Below are positions 22,167 to 32,684 of a DNA stretch of 64,000 nucleotides, piece by piece (the first letter of the stretch is position 1; each line of letters opens with the position of its first letter). Under the pieces are notes generated by a model. It saw only the letters and a list, made by a program, of their open reading frames with translations. It had not been told where the DNA came from and did no database searches. A program made the translations under genes and the position numbers. Source of the DNA: Euglena gracilis (taxonomy: Eukaryota; Euglenida; Euglenophyceae; Euglenales); assembly GCA_039621445.1 (NCBI GenBank), contig CP154955.1:32409417-32473416 (forward strand). Reading direction: 5' to 3'.

Positions 22167-22271
22167 GTTCGCCTGATGTGCCCCATCCGCCGTCGCCTGC
22201 CCGTGTTCCTCACCGTGGAACAGGTCAACCGTTCGCGGCCTGCCGCCGGCACTTCATACGCCAGCCGGCAG
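22167..22271 (+). CDS. Locus A exon 18, splice sites damaged
   Basis: The codons PIRRRLPVFLTVEQVNRSRP match B. In B the acceptor is cgcccgaag and the donor AAG|gtgggc. In A the first reads cctgatg (no AG) and the second CAG|acaggc (no GT). An upstream gagaag could serve as a substitute acceptor and gives the boundary used here, but no nearby donor replaces the lost one; a T-rich expansion of about 200 bp follows directly. Confidence 0.5.
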
Positions 22272-22286
22272 ACAGGCTTGGGCCGA

Positions 22287-22495
22287 AGGCTCCCCGTTTT
22301 TTTTTTTTTTTTTTGTTTTTTGTTTTTTTTTTTTTTGTTTTTGTTTTGTGGTTTTTTTTTTGTTTTTTTGTTTTCTTTTTTTTTTATTTTCGTATTTTTT
22401 TTTTGATTTTTCTTTGTTTTATTTGGTGGTTTTTTTTTTTTTTTTTTTTTTTTGTTTTTTTTTTTTATTTTTGTTTTTTTGTTTTCGTCCGCTGT
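22287..22495. repeat. T-rich low-complexity expansion
   Basis: About 200 bp of T with scattered G, directly after the damaged donor of exon 18 in A. B has no such tract. Confidence 0.9.
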
Positions 22496-22499
22496 TTAT

Positions 22500-23340
22500 G
22501 CTTTGATTCTGCACCATTCCAATAAGATTGAGCCGTGTGTAGCCAACCAGCCCATCGCATGTTCTGAGAATGGTTTTTCAAATATATTGCATTACATCGA
22601 GATGTATGCAAAGAGGACATTTGGTTGGCCACGGTATACCTGGGGTTGAAGGTTAGGCTTACGGTTGGGACTGGTCGGCCCGGGGCACGACGCATATCCC
22701 TCCTGGCCCGGGCATCTCAGTAACCGCCGGCCTGACCGCCGGACGAATTCTAACACCTGCCTAGTCACCCTAAAAGCCGGGAGGACCCTGTCCCTTGTGG
22801 GGGCTGTTATCTCTCTGCCCCGGCCTGCCTGCCGCTTTTGGGAACCAGTCCGGACCAGGGATGCGTGTCGTGCGTGCAGGCCGCACCCGGGCCGGTTGGT
22901 TCTCACCCTAGCCTGAGGGGGGGGGATGCAAAAGTTTTTTTGTGTTTTTTTTGTGTTTTTTTGCGGTTGTCGATTTTGGCAAAATGTGCGGTTTTTTTTT
23001 GCTTTTTTTGTTTTTTTTTTGTGTGTGTTTCTTTTCTGGCGATTTTTGGATTGTTTGATTGTGAAAAACCATTTTACATGCAATTTGCGTTTTTTTTGTG
23101 TGTTTTTTGTGTTTCTTTGTGTCGCGTTTTTGGGGGGGGGTCCCTGTTGCGTCCCCCCCCTCCCTCCGCCAAACCCCATGTCTTCACTGACCCCAGGTAT
23201 ATACCATGGCCAACCAAGTGTCCACTTTGATACCCCCCGGTATCAAAAGATCCACCTGCCATATGTGTTTGCGTGTGTGTGTGGAAGCAACTCGTTGGGT
23301 ATTTTGCATACTCGGTTTCTTTGGCATTTGACATCAGTTG
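22500..23340. other. Intron material, A only
   Basis: Between exons 18 and 19 A has about 1.08 kb against 155 bp in B. It contains T/G-rich strings and a GC-rich patch (22660-22915) with no convincing exon. No terminal repeats seen. Confidence 0.5.
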
Positions 23341-23356
23341 AACGGGGGCTCCCCAG

Positions 23357-23459
23357 CCCCCTTCCGACCCTGACACTCTCCGGCAGCAGCGGGACGAGAC
23401 GTCGGGGGGGATGAAGTTTGATGTGAAAGCATTCAATGTGCTGGACGCTGACGGCTCAG
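23357..23459 (+). CDS. Locus A exon 19 (canonical EF-hand, first half)
   Basis: Acceptor ctccccag, donor gtaagc, phase 0 in, phase 1 out, 34 full codons. A Pro/Asp/Gln-rich start (PPSDPDTLRQQ) leads into FDVKAFNVLDADGSG. With exon 20 the loop is DADGSGTITFEE, all positions canonical for calcium binding (D1, D3, S5, G6, T7, I8, T9, E12). Confidence 0.85.
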
Positions 23460-23642
23460 GTAAGCGGGTTTCTAGGGGAATTGCCTGCGTTCGAGTTGTT
23501 CTTTGGCGGAGCACGTATTTGTCAATGCCCCAGTTATCTTTCGACCAGGACGCACTACCCATAATTGTGTTGCATGGAAGTGTGGTATGGTTTTTCCATC
23601 CGACTTATGTGCAACAGCAACGTGGTGCCTGCGCGGCCTCAG

Positions 23643-23743
23643 GAACCATCACGTTCGAAGAGTACCTCCGAGGGTGGTACCCCAGCCTGTGGTTCTCAAA
23701 CCTCAAGCGAATGGTGGCCAAATGGGGCCGGCCCCACCAGCAG
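23643..23743 (+). CDS. Locus A exon 20 (canonical EF-hand, second half)
   Basis: Acceptor gcctcag, donor gtttgc, phase 1 in, phase 0 out, 33 full codons, beginning TITFEEYLRGWYPSLWFSNL. Completes the best EF-hand in the protein. B differs at a few residues (VTFEEYV, SSTLKQ) and has the same length. Confidence 0.85.
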
Positions 23744-23887
23744 GTTTGCTGCCACCTGGAGGGTCTGGGAAGTGTTCATGTTTTTTTTTAAAGGATGGAC
23801 CCCCCCTGGCTTTCTTCTCACAAAACTTGCCGTCGGTCTATTGTGTTCAAATAATTTTTGCATCTTCATTTTGGTTGATATTTATTG

Positions 23888-23893
23888 TGGTGC

Positions 23894-23961
<68 letters not shown>

Positions 23962-23962
23962 C
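23888..23962. repeat. (GTGC)n(GT)n microsatellite
   Basis: GTGC then GT repeats in the intron after exon 20; B has only a few GT units here. Confidence 0.9.
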
Positions 23963-24275
23963 CATATTGCATTCATGTTCGTGCTAAGAGTGTGTTTATT
24001 ATGGTCATAGCCTCCATGACCCTTTGCCACAATTGGTTTATTTTGTATCATGGATTCCTGTTGGGAGGATTTCAGCTCATATTTGCAGGCCGAAGGCTGC
24101 AACAGGTTTGGGGGGAGAAAGAATATCACACACATTTTCTTCTTCTCCCCATACACACAGCAACAACCCCCAACACAACACAACGCTGCCCCAACGTGGT
24201 GACCGAGACCCAAACCTGTTGGGGTGAGCCCCAGGCAATGCCCGAACCCAGCCCCCCCCCCCCCCCCGGCCCCAG

Positions 24276-24389
24276 GGGTCGGTGCCGCCCTCGGAGGCCA
24301 CGGTGGCGGCGCTGCAGTCCCTGGATGAGTACGCCGCCAGGGCGGAGGTCCACCGGCGGGAGGCGCAGGGCGGGCGGCAGAAGTGGCCG
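24276..24389 (+). CDS. Locus A exon 21
   Basis: Acceptor ggccccag after a C run, donor gtgggc, symmetric phase 0, 38 codons with SEATVAALQSLDEYAARAEV followed by HRREAQ. Alanine-rich, charged helix. B is one codon shorter (GR for GGR). Confidence 0.8.
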
Positions 24390-24688
24390 GTGGGCCCCTC
24401 CCCCTCCCCCCCCCTGCCCAGCAGGGTGGCCCCTTGCCCCAGCACTGCTGAAATGTGAATGTTGTTTTCTCATCTGCATTTTTGGCATTTTGTTTTGTTT
24501 TCCTTTTTTTTTGATTCAACCGACAATTTGGTCGTGAAAAACGGGGAGGGGCATCGGTTGCGCTGTAACTCCTGACTGCACGTGGAAACGGAAATCGAAG
24601 GCGCATCGTTTTTTGTGTTTGAATTGCAGCCACATTTTTTGCAAGTTTGCTGGAGATTCCATCCAGGCTTTCAATTCAACGGTGCATC

Positions 24689-25085
24689 CCTGGACCTTGT
24701 ATTGATGGCCTTTGTTCCGTCGCCCTGCATTGCCACTGCTTTTGTGGTTGCAATGACCCCGCTTGAATTATGGCCCCATGAATTTGGTCTGACAACCAGG
24801 GAATTTATCAAGGAAGGGGGGGGGTCCAGTCTCCGGCTGGCAAAAAGGCTGCTGGCTGGAAATGAGCTGGGTATAGGGGGGGAGGGGGGGAGGGGGGTCC
24901 AGGGCTGGAGGGGGCTGGGCTGTGCTGGGTCGATGAAAACCAAAATTTTCCAACACATTTTTGCCGTTTTCGACGTTTTGATGGATGGATCTGGATCAAG
25001 GCTTGGGGGCTGTGATGGAGGAAGCTGTAATGAGGGGGAAAATGCAGGGATAGGTGAGCTGGGCAGCCCAGTTGGCTGGCCAGCC
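24689..25085 (-). repeat. Inverted duplication, arm 1
   Basis: Reverse complement of 26744-27139, including part of MITE copy 2 and about 100 bp of its right flank (with 'ttgccactgcttttgtggtt'). The two arms flank exon 22 of locus A. Confidence 0.8.
24797..25085 (-). mobile_element. hAT-type MITE, truncated copy in inverted duplication
   Basis: Minus-strand partial copy whose flank is also gttgtcag (read on the minus strand), the same target duplication as copy 2. It therefore did not insert independently: it belongs to a 397-bp inverted duplication (24689-25085) of 26744-27139. Absent from B at the matching intron. Confidence 0.75.
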
Positions 25086-25743
25086 TCCTGCATGGAAGGA
25101 GTTCAAACGTTGAAGTGAATAAGGCAGCCATCCTCGATTTGCCCACCCTCCCGGGGTCCAAGTAGTGGGTCTGGGGGGTTCCTATGGATTGACCTAGGTT
25201 ATAGATTGGGATACGACCGGATTCCCGGAGGTCCACCATTTTTAGGATTTTGGCCAGAAGTTATGCCGCATTGCGGACGAATTTAGGCGGAATTAAGGTC
25301 GAGCTGGGGCACATTTTTAGCCCACAAAATCCGTTTTTAAAGCCTGCCACAGTTCAGGGGTTTTTTTTTTAGTCATGGACCGCCCCGGGGGGGAGGGGGG
25401 TTGGGTGGGTGGGTCCAGCCAAGTCCCCACCGAGGGGGGGTTCCACCAGGGGGGAGTGGGAAATATTTTTCGGCGCCGAAGGCGCCGAAAATTTTTGGAA
25501 CGGTGCTATTTTTGAGTTTTTCGCGTTTTTTGAGTGGGGTGGAAGGCTATCCGGGTTTCAGTTTGTTCCGTTGTGATTGGTCTTTTGTGTCGATCCCCAA
25601 CCTTTTCAAAGTGCACGCTGTTTCGTGGGGTCTCCTGTGAATGCTAAGGACAGTGTACGGTTGAGATCTTTCACCTTTGTGCGCTGCTCTGTTCTGCAGG
25701 TATTTTGCTGCACCCCCACCCCCACCCCCTGCCTCCCTTGCAG

Positions 25744-25902
25744 GCGGCCCTGCGGCAGTCATGCAGGCCGGCGGAGGCCATCGAGGTCGCCACCCGGGCG
25801 AACCTCTGGCGGGAGGAGGCGGCGGCGTGGCAGGCGCTGGCGGAGGGCTTCGACCGCGGGGCCATCGCCCTGCAGGTGGGGCCGCTCGACGTGAACGTGT
25901 GA
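25744..25902 (+). CDS. Locus A exon 22, terminal (stop TGA)
   Basis: Acceptor cccttgcag, phase 0, 52 codons then TGA. Contains one 23-residue helical unit, AIEVATRANLWREEAAAWQA followed by LAE, then a short end. B has this unit twice in tandem. An alternative end splices CTGCAG|gtgggg to the conserved tail at 25929 (see that entry). Confidence 0.75.
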   Translation, partial: AALRQSCRPAEAIEVATRANLWREEAAAWQALAEGFDRGAIALQVGPLDVNV

Positions 25903-25928
25903 AGGTGGTCGCCCTGCCGCCCACCCAG

Positions 25929-26000
25929 ACCCAGACCCCAGCGAAGCGGACGCGAGGCCGCGGCAGCCTCTCCATCCTACACCCCATCCCTGCCTCTTGA
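25929..26000 (+). CDS. Locus A possible alternative C-terminal exon
   Basis: Acceptor cacccag; 23 codons TQTPAKRTRGRGSLSILHPI and PAS, then TGA, in phase 0 from a donor at the end of CTGCAG in exon 22 (a 53-nt intron). B keeps the same frame, residues and stop. The basic KRTRGRG could be a nuclear-type signal. Identity continues past the stop, so the block may be 3' UTR instead. Confidence 0.4.
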   Translation, partial: TQTPAKRTRGRGSLSILHPIPAS

Positions 26001-26049
26001 TCCTTGCACTGTGCCGCCACATGGGTGTGGCGTTGGGACATTGTCCTTG
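25935..26049 (+). promoter_or_regulatory. Highly conserved 3' block (A)
   Basis: From 'ccagcgaagcggacgcg' to 'gggacattgtccttgg' A and B differ at only one or two bases over about 110 bp (B 62414-62528), less than in most exons, and the identity runs across the stop. It is either a C-terminal exon plus 3' UTR or a 3'-end control element. Confidence 0.5.
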
Positions 26050-26569
26050 GTTTGCAAAGATGGACCGCCCTCCCACCCTTGCCCCCTGTTTGTTGTGAAA
26101 TCGGCGTGTGTTGCTTTGGTGTGTTTGGCTTGGTTTGGTCCGTTTCGACAAAATTAGCTTGAAGTATCTTTGTAAATGCCAAATTTCAGGGTTACAGGAG
26201 CCTGCTGGAACAACTGAGTTGCTGCAATGACTGGGTTGCAGGAACCCAGTCGTTGGGTGTCCGCGGGGGGGGGGGGGGGCTAGTATCTGGGGGAGGGGGG
26301 AATATGCAAGTTGCATCTTTTTGCATAATCAAAAATGTTGAAAGTTTGCATCTTTTTGAGGTTGCATTTTTTTTGCCCAGTGAAAACTTTGTGAAAATTT
26401 GCATTTTTTGCATTTTTATCATGCTATGCTTTTTCGATTTTGTTCGGGCATTTGCAAAGGCAAATTTCTCCGCTTTCAGACACTGAATGTTTTGGACCAA
26501 TTTCTCAGGGGACTTGGAAAATGGTTTTAAGAAAACGCTTCAAAAGACAGCAGCTCCCTCGGTTGTCAG

Positions 26570-27031
26570 CAGAGAATTCCTTAAGCCGGAGGGTACCCTA
26601 ACCCCCGGGTGGGGGGGCCCAGCCAGCTAGCAGCTCAAATCCAGCCAGCAGCCCAAATTCGGGCTGGGAGCCCCCCCCCCCCCCCCGGGGGGTCGACTGA
26701 AATAAAGTTGGGTCCAGCCAGCCGGCCGAAGGCCGGGACAGCCGGCTGGCCAGCCAACGGGGCTGCCCAGCTCACCTACCCCTGCATTTTCCCCCTCATT
26801 ACAGCTTCCTCCATCACAGCCCCCAAGCCTTGATCCAGATCCATCCATCAAAATGTCGAAAACGACAAAAATGTGTTGGAAAATTTTGGTTTTCATCGAC
26901 CCAGCACAGCCCAGCCCCCTCCAGCCCTGGACCCCCCTCCCCCCCTCCCCCCCTATACCCAGCTCATTTCCAGCCAGCAGCCTTTTTGCCAGCCGGAGAC
27001 TGGACCCCCCCCTTCCTTGAGAAATTCCCTG
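26570..27031. mobile_element. hAT-type MITE, copy 2 (462 bp)
   Basis: Begins CAGAGAATTCCTTAAG and ends GAGAAATTCCCTG, with 8-bp duplications gttgtcag at 26562-26569 and 27032-27039. Interior matches copy 1 through most of its length. Lies just 3' of locus A. Confidence 0.8.
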
Positions 27032-27139
27032 GTTGTCAGGCCAAGTTCATGGGGCCATAATTCAAGCGGGGTCATTGCAACCACAAAAGCAGTGGCAATG
27101 CAGGGCGACGGAACAAAGACTATCAATATAAGGTCCAGG
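26744..27139 (+). repeat. Inverted duplication, arm 2
   Basis: Partner of 24689-25085. It holds the complete target duplication and element end, so it is likely the source and the other arm the copy. Confidence 0.8.
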
Positions 27140-28828
27140 AAGGCAGATTTCACGAGCAAATGACCAGTAGCAGGGGCAAATACCTCGTGCATTTTGCCCT
27201 CGTGAGGCCATGCCTTGTTCGCTGGCGGTGCTGTGTGAATTGTTTTGTTGCGCTGGGTTAGGAGGTTTTTATCTGGAAGCCGACGAAGGAAGGCGGACGG
27301 GGGGTCGAGGAGTGCACAGCGCAAGTCGCTGCTTGCGTGTGAGGGCGTGTGGCCCGCACTGTCCTCCGCGCTGCCTTGACGGTTTGGGCGGTTGAGGGGG
27401 GGCTAGCTGCAAACCCCATGGGGTCTTCAATGAGGGTAGGAGGCTGTGTGGGAGCTGACCTCCTTTCGGAATGCTGACACTGAAAACAAAAAAAAAACGT
27501 GTACTTGAGGTAGGGGTCCCCCGCCCCTGTGTGATGGCGCGGGCACTGCACATGGGACCCAATGTCCGGAGCCGGAGGCGGAGTCCGGAATGTCAAAGGG
27601 GGGGGGTGTTCGGGCAAACAGGGAACGCCATTAGGCATTTCGGGGATCCAAGCCGGCTGAACCTGCGCTTGTGAAAAAAATAACATTCTCCAAACATTTT
27701 TGATGCACAGCAATGGATCTCAATGTTCTTGCTGGAAATTTTTTTTTATGGTGGTGCTCACCAGAGTTAGCAGTTGCTCAGTGCTCAGTGCCCCTTTCTG
27801 GGCGGTTACTTCTTGGGGGAGTCCTCCCCCTCCCGTTCCTGAGGATGTCGAAAACACATTTTCTTTACAGAGGGCTCGAATCATGCTCGCATGGTGTGTG
27901 CTCCCCCCAGCGTCCCTTCCTCCCTGGTCGATGCTCCCTCGAGGGAGCACAAGGCACCCTTTTGTGCGCCAATTATGCACTGAAATTGGTGTGGCCATGT
28001 GATTTTACAGTCGGCTCCATGCCCCACTATTGTCCGGTTTCGCACATTTCCTGGGATGAAAAGGCCAACGTTGCCATTCTGTCCATATATTGAAGTGGGC
28101 CTGCACCTGGGGACCCATGCCAGACATTCATTTTCGTGTGTATTGCCAAAAAATATTGTATATTGTATTATCACAGAAATTCTTTATGTCACATTTGTAT
28201 CACCGAAAAATGCAGAGGGGATGCCCAGACACGGTGTGGCGCATCTTGCCGCTGCACACTGTGTGCACCATGCACACGTGCAAAAGACAGTTCTTATTTT
28301 TAGGAGGGGTTTTTTATGGATTATGCTCGGGCTTTTTTCTTCTGAGGATCACACGGGGGAAGGTGTTGGATGGTTGGATCCGGGGCCGCCCTCCCCCTCT
28401 CCCAGGTGGGGGTCCCGCGCCTGGGGTCTGAGAAAGGGGTCTGGCACAAAGTGCTGGAACCTTTTTGAAATGTGCTTTTCGGATTTTTCCTTCGAGCCCT
28501 ATCTTGGGGGAGGGATCCTGCACTGGGCTGGGTGGGTGGGGGGGAACCCCCAGTGTCGCAAACAGAATCCTGGCTTTTGGTGTAAACACCTGTATCTGCT
28601 TCTTTTGATTGGGCCATTCCAAGCCTTTGTGTTATCACCAACGATGTTGTGTATGGCATGTGCATCACCAAAAAAGTGTGTCTCGCGCAGGGATTTGTTG
28701 GTTGCACGGCGTCCCAGACCAGCCGCAACACAGCAGCACATTGATTTGGGAGGCTCGGGTCCAGAACGGGTCCGCCCCCCTGAGCGTCTTTTTGAAAAGG
28801 CACGGCTTTAGAGGAGTTTGGCCCGCAG

Positions 28829-29068
28829 AACAGCGGCCCCCCGTGCCACACTCCTCCGCCGCCAACCCCTCCCACACAGCCGGCACGGTGCACAGCCCAT
28901 GGCCCAGCTCCCGGCCGTCCCGCGGAGCCGCTGCCTGCTGACCCCGCAAGCCCGGCCGGGGTCCGGGCCTGTCCCGGGGGAGGCCGGCAGTCCCCACAGC
29001 GACCGCCTCAACGCCTCGGCCCCGTCCCCGTGTGCCAGCGGCCTGGGTGGCTCCCTTAACTGGAGCAG
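28829..29068 (+). CDS. Locus B candidate 5' exon a
   Basis: Between acceptor tggcccgcag and donor gtccga lies an open, GC-rich frame (79 full codons, phase 2 in and out) that is Ser/Pro/Gly-rich (SDRLNASAPSPCASGLGG). Its outgoing phase fits exon b. An ATG in good context at 28899 (MAQLPAVPRSRC) could be the true start, the exon then being the first coding exon. Not comparable with A, so only moderately supported. Confidence 0.45.
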
Positions 29069-30519
29069 GTCCGAGGGCCCTCCTCTCCGCCAGTTTTGGG
29101 GTGGGCCCACAAGAGAGGTTCTCCAATCCCACCCTCCAAGCATTCAAACAGGTGGTGGCCGATGCCTAGGTTGATTTTGTGCGGGCGTGTAATTTTTGAT
29201 CTGTGGAGCAAACAAGAATCATTCCCCTCCTTGTACGTCTTGAGGTGGTCGCTGAAGGCAGGACAGGGCGACAACTCTGTTTAAAGATCGAATTGTGGGG
29301 GGAGTGGGCGTCAAGCTGGCACAACAAAACATCCGGTGTGATTGGCATCGGACACATTTTGACCTCTAGAATACTCACAAGCGCCGCAAAGGACGGGTGA
29401 GACGCCATGGGAGATTGGGTCTTTGGAATGGTTTCTTTGTTTTTACAGCATATTCACCCCTGTCCTATTGTCTTATGACCAACCAACCCGCAGTCAGACA
29501 AACTGGATACAGATGCTTGGTCGTTGGGTTGGGGCGGAGCATTTGCATCGATATCTTCAAAGTTTCAATGTTGTGTTGCTCTCGAATGTTGCAGAGTGAA
29601 TAGGTGCGTGTGTTGTATGTTTATGTCGCGGCTGTTGGATACCATGTGCTTTGTTCGCCCCAGGGCCTCGTCCCCCAGCGTGCTGCATCGGGGGTCTCGG
29701 GGCGTGGCCATGGATTCATTTTATGCTTGTGTGGCCCTCCTCCCTTTGGGCCCAAAATTCCTATTCTGACCCCACTCCTTCCATGACCCAAAACTTTTTT
29801 CGAAACAAAATCGGTGGTGGTTCAGTGTGACCAGCCCCCGGGACCAGGTCATGGGGCGGGGAGGGTTGAGATTGGGTTGGTGGGTGGGCGGGTTTGGGCC
29901 AGGAAAGCTGCGCCACCCTGGGCCGCCAAGTGAATCTCTGGGCGTGACCCCCACCTTGCTCTACTCCAAAATGGTGCGCCGCCGGACCACCGGCAAGTGT
30001 GCTGCCTAGGCTTTTTGATGGTGATGGTTCGTCTCATAGGTTTTTTGCTGACTAGCACTTGAGCTTTTGAGTGTGACCGTGACCGTGACCGGCCCGCATC
30101 AAAAATTCTTTTTTCAAAATTTTATGGCATTTTTAGGCACTTTTAAGGCCTTTATTGGCGTCTTAAGAGTTTATTTATTTCAGGAGTTTTTTTAAGGGTT
30201 GTCTGGACATCGAACCAACGTTTAATGTCCAAAAATCAAACAGTCAAAAAGCACATTTTTTGAGTTGGATAGATGGTGTTCCAACGATACCAGAAATATT
30301 TTTTCCTTCCCAGATTTTGCCTGATTTTGCCAAGGTTTTGCGCTTGCATTTTTGCTTGGTCAGAGAAAATTCTGCCAGTCCGAATTTTAAGGCATTTCAG
30401 GGCATTTTAAGGTGTTTCAAGGCATGTTGGCTCGAATTTTATGGCGCATTTCAAAGCATTTTCCTGATTTCGTCGGCCGCCTTAGAAAAGGATGATCCCT
30501 GGCCCGCGTCTGTTTGCAG

Positions 30520-30604
30520 TGGCCGAACAGACAGCTCAGATTCCTCGGCGTTCATCGACCTGGCACATGACGACGCTTTTCAGCGGCTGAGGCGGACGCT
30601 GCAG
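30520..30604 (+). CDS. Locus B candidate 5' exon b
   Basis: Acceptor gtttgcag, donor gtgtcc, phase 2 in, phase 0 out, 28 full codons: GRTDSSDSSAFIDLAHDDAF then QRLRRTLQ. Acidic start followed by a basic helix. Composition differs sharply from the AT-rich introns around it. Confidence 0.5.
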
Positions 30605-31087
30605 GTGTCCCCAGCGGTGCTTTCTGTGGTTGAGCTGAGCTGACCTACTGCCCCGACTGAAGAAAATTTGAATCTTGTTGGATTATTGTCCCAATACCAT
30701 ACCCACAACAACCTCTACCGGTACATTTTGCACTGCCGCCCACAGTAATGGGCCTACTATTTGGACTCTGAGGCGGTTTCTATCCCTCAGCAAATACCCC
30801 TGGCTCTTCAGATTTTTCTTTTTTCAACCCAGGAAGCACCGACCAGAGTTTCTATTGGAAAATCGGTGTTTTTTGGGGGGGCAGACAGGATTTCAGCTTA
30901 AGGATTTGCAGTACCCCCTCTTACCTTTCCAAACCATGTCAAATTTGCTGCAAATGTTGCTCTTGTGGATGCATTGGATAAATAATGATTAAACAAAAAT
31001 CACCCAGCCCTCATTTAACCAATGGCTGACGAAGCCAAAGCATTTTCCGTCTCAATTGACAGGCAACCCACGGGGAGCGGCCTACTA

Positions 31088-31200
31088 TTCGGGGGGGGGG
31101 GGCATTATTCAGAACGTTGGTCGAAAACCGAGGGGGGGTTTCTATTCGGGGAGGGGGGGGGGCACGATTCGGGGGGGGGGGGCTTCTATTCAGGGGGGGT
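31088..31200. repeat. G-run / tattcgg tandem repeat
   Basis: Repeated 'ctattcgggggg' words between G runs; similar words occur in the foldback element at 8.5-8.9 kb. Confidence 0.6.
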
Positions 31201-31412
31201 TAGTGGACCTCCCTTGAAGGGGTCCACTAACAGGGTTAGCGAGTGTAAAAAAAGTTTTCATTTTATCAAGTGAGCGGCACGAAGCACCGGAATATTTTGG
31301 ACCCCAAAATTTTTTGCAAAAAATGTCATTCTTGACCATTTTGGGGGCTTTTTGGGAACAAAATAAAAAAGAAACACACAGAGAAACCTCATTTCCACCT
31401 CGGCGCACAGCG
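31195..31412. mobile_element. Dispersed element family M3, ectopic copy
   Basis: Shares 'acagggttagcgag', 'ttttggaccccaaaa' and 'ccacctcggcgcacagcgcc' with 14640-15000 and 46985-47215. Preceded by a short inverted repeat (tagtggacctccc ... ggggtccacta). Confidence 0.55.
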
Positions 31413-31565
31413 CCAGAGGAAATTCTTTCTGTCGGGGTGACCCCACAGACCCCGCCAGCTAGTCATGTGGAGGCTCGCTCTATCGGCTGGGCAGAGGGGC
31501 TTGAAGAAATGGCAGTTCCTGCCACTGATGAAGGCCCCTGCCTGCCTGCGGTTCTTCCATGGCAG

Positions 31566-31672
31566 CCGCCCCTCCCATTCGCCAGAACATGGACAATGGC
31601 AGCGGGCGACTGCAGCCATCGCAGCTGGCCGAGCTCAAGGGACGTCTGGGCCCTTTCCACCTGTCGCAAGAG
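31566..31672 (+). CDS. Locus B candidate 5' exon c (EF-hand-like)
   Basis: Acceptor catggcag, donor gtgtgt, phase 1 in, phase 0 out, 35 full codons. Contains NMDNGSGRLQPSQLAELKG, an EF-hand-like loop with N3, S5, G6, L8, but Met at position 1, so binding is doubtful. A missing exon is implied before it, since exon b ends in phase 0. Confidence 0.55.
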
Positions 31673-32643
31673 GTGTGTGTCCCTGGCACACCATTATTTT
31701 GGTGCACACCTACTCCCCCCCCTCCATATGATTGCCCTGTGCCTTTTTTTGCTGAATATATCTCTCCACTGAATATTTTAATACACTTTTTTGTTATATT
31801 ATGTTATTATACTGTTGTGTATTTATTTTTGAGCTGCTCCACCCGAGAGTTTGGAGGGTGCTGATCAGAGCACAGTTCTGGACTGATTTTTGGAAGTGCC
31901 AATCCCCCCCATGTCAGTAAGCAACACGGAGACCCTCCAAAATGCAAGACCCCCCCAAAAATAAAACACCCCAAATAAACCCCCCTTCCAGTTTTCAGAA
32001 CAATGGGTTTTTGGAAAGTTCCAAAAGCCAGAGCCCAAAACTGTGCAAATGCGTGATTTTTTTGAAATATTTTCTTCTGCGGTTCTGTCAAAAAATGGCA
32101 ATTTTGAATTTTTTCCGGATTGGGAAAATCCTGTCATTCCACCTCAAATCTAAAAAATTAACTACCCCCCCCCCCCACGGGAAACTGTCATGCCTGAAAA
32201 CCTGTCAGGTTCCCGCCTGGGAAATTTTCAGGGTCCCCATTACTGGCGTGTTGGAAGTTTTCAGGGTCCCCGGTACCGGCCAACCTGTCAGGTGACAGTT
32301 TGGGGTTAGCCCCCCCTCCCTTCGCACCGAGGGAGGAGGATGTCCGGATCCCCGGGAACCCAAAATTTTTATCGAAGAGTGCAAAAATGCGATTTCTGGG
32401 TATTTTTCAAATCCAAAAAATTTCCGACGCTTTGCGCCGGAAAACTTTTTGCACAGGGATAAGAGGGTTCTGACCTTCCCCTCCTTCCCTGCTCACTTAG
32501 TTGTGGCCCAGAGTGTAGAATTGGCTTGCCTAAAAACACATCGATCCGTATTTCTAACAAAGAATAAAACTATTTGAGGTGAAACCTGGTGCAACACAAA
32601 TGTGCGCGTAATCCAATTTGAGTCCAAGCTTTTTTTTTTGAAG

Positions 32644-32684
32644 AACCTCAACAAAGTGAAGCTGAGGATGCGGCAATTGCCTCG
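32644..32684 (+). CDS. Locus B weak candidate exon d
   Basis: Short stretch NLNKVKLRMRQLP between a T-rich ttgaag acceptor and a gtgagt donor; phase 0 in, phase 2 out. It does not match the phase of candidate e, so it may be false. Confidence 0.25.

Larger units (their letters stand above)
7203..26190 (+). other. Locus A: multi-exon EF-hand gene, 5' truncated
   Basis: This span is directly homologous to 36076-62675 (locus B). Exons were placed where both copies keep an open frame between AG and GT with compatible phases. From exon 6 on, all junctions join in phase with the donors chosen here, down to a stop in exon 22. EF-hand-type loops occur at exons 8/9, 11, 12, 17/18 and 19/20, so the product probably binds calcium; localisation and partners are unknown and no signal peptide or membrane segment is visible. 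Homology to B stops at about 7203, where satellite begins, so 5' exons seen in B (28.8-35.6 kb) are missing. One exon between exons 5 and 6 must be missing from the model, since phases 0 and 2 do not join. Splice-site losses at exons 11 and 18 make it doubtful that A makes full-length protein. Confidence 0.7.
26190..28828. other. Between the loci: no exon recognised
   Basis: A/B homology ends at about 26190. The interval contains MITE copy 2 and otherwise unmatched sequence with G/C tracts. No open frame with splice signals stood out. The promoter of locus B may lie here, but no motif supports a position. Confidence 0.4.

Noticed and set aside
23503-24537. Long plus-strand frame of 344 codons
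   Set aside because: Reads exon 20 in the wrong frame, then GT repeats, intron and exon 21 in the wrong frame; the in-phase EF-hand reading is conserved in B instead.
28000-28900. 270-codon plus frame at 27999-28811 as a gene
   Set aside because: Spans AT-rich intron-like sequence and G-run hairpins without splice or domain support.
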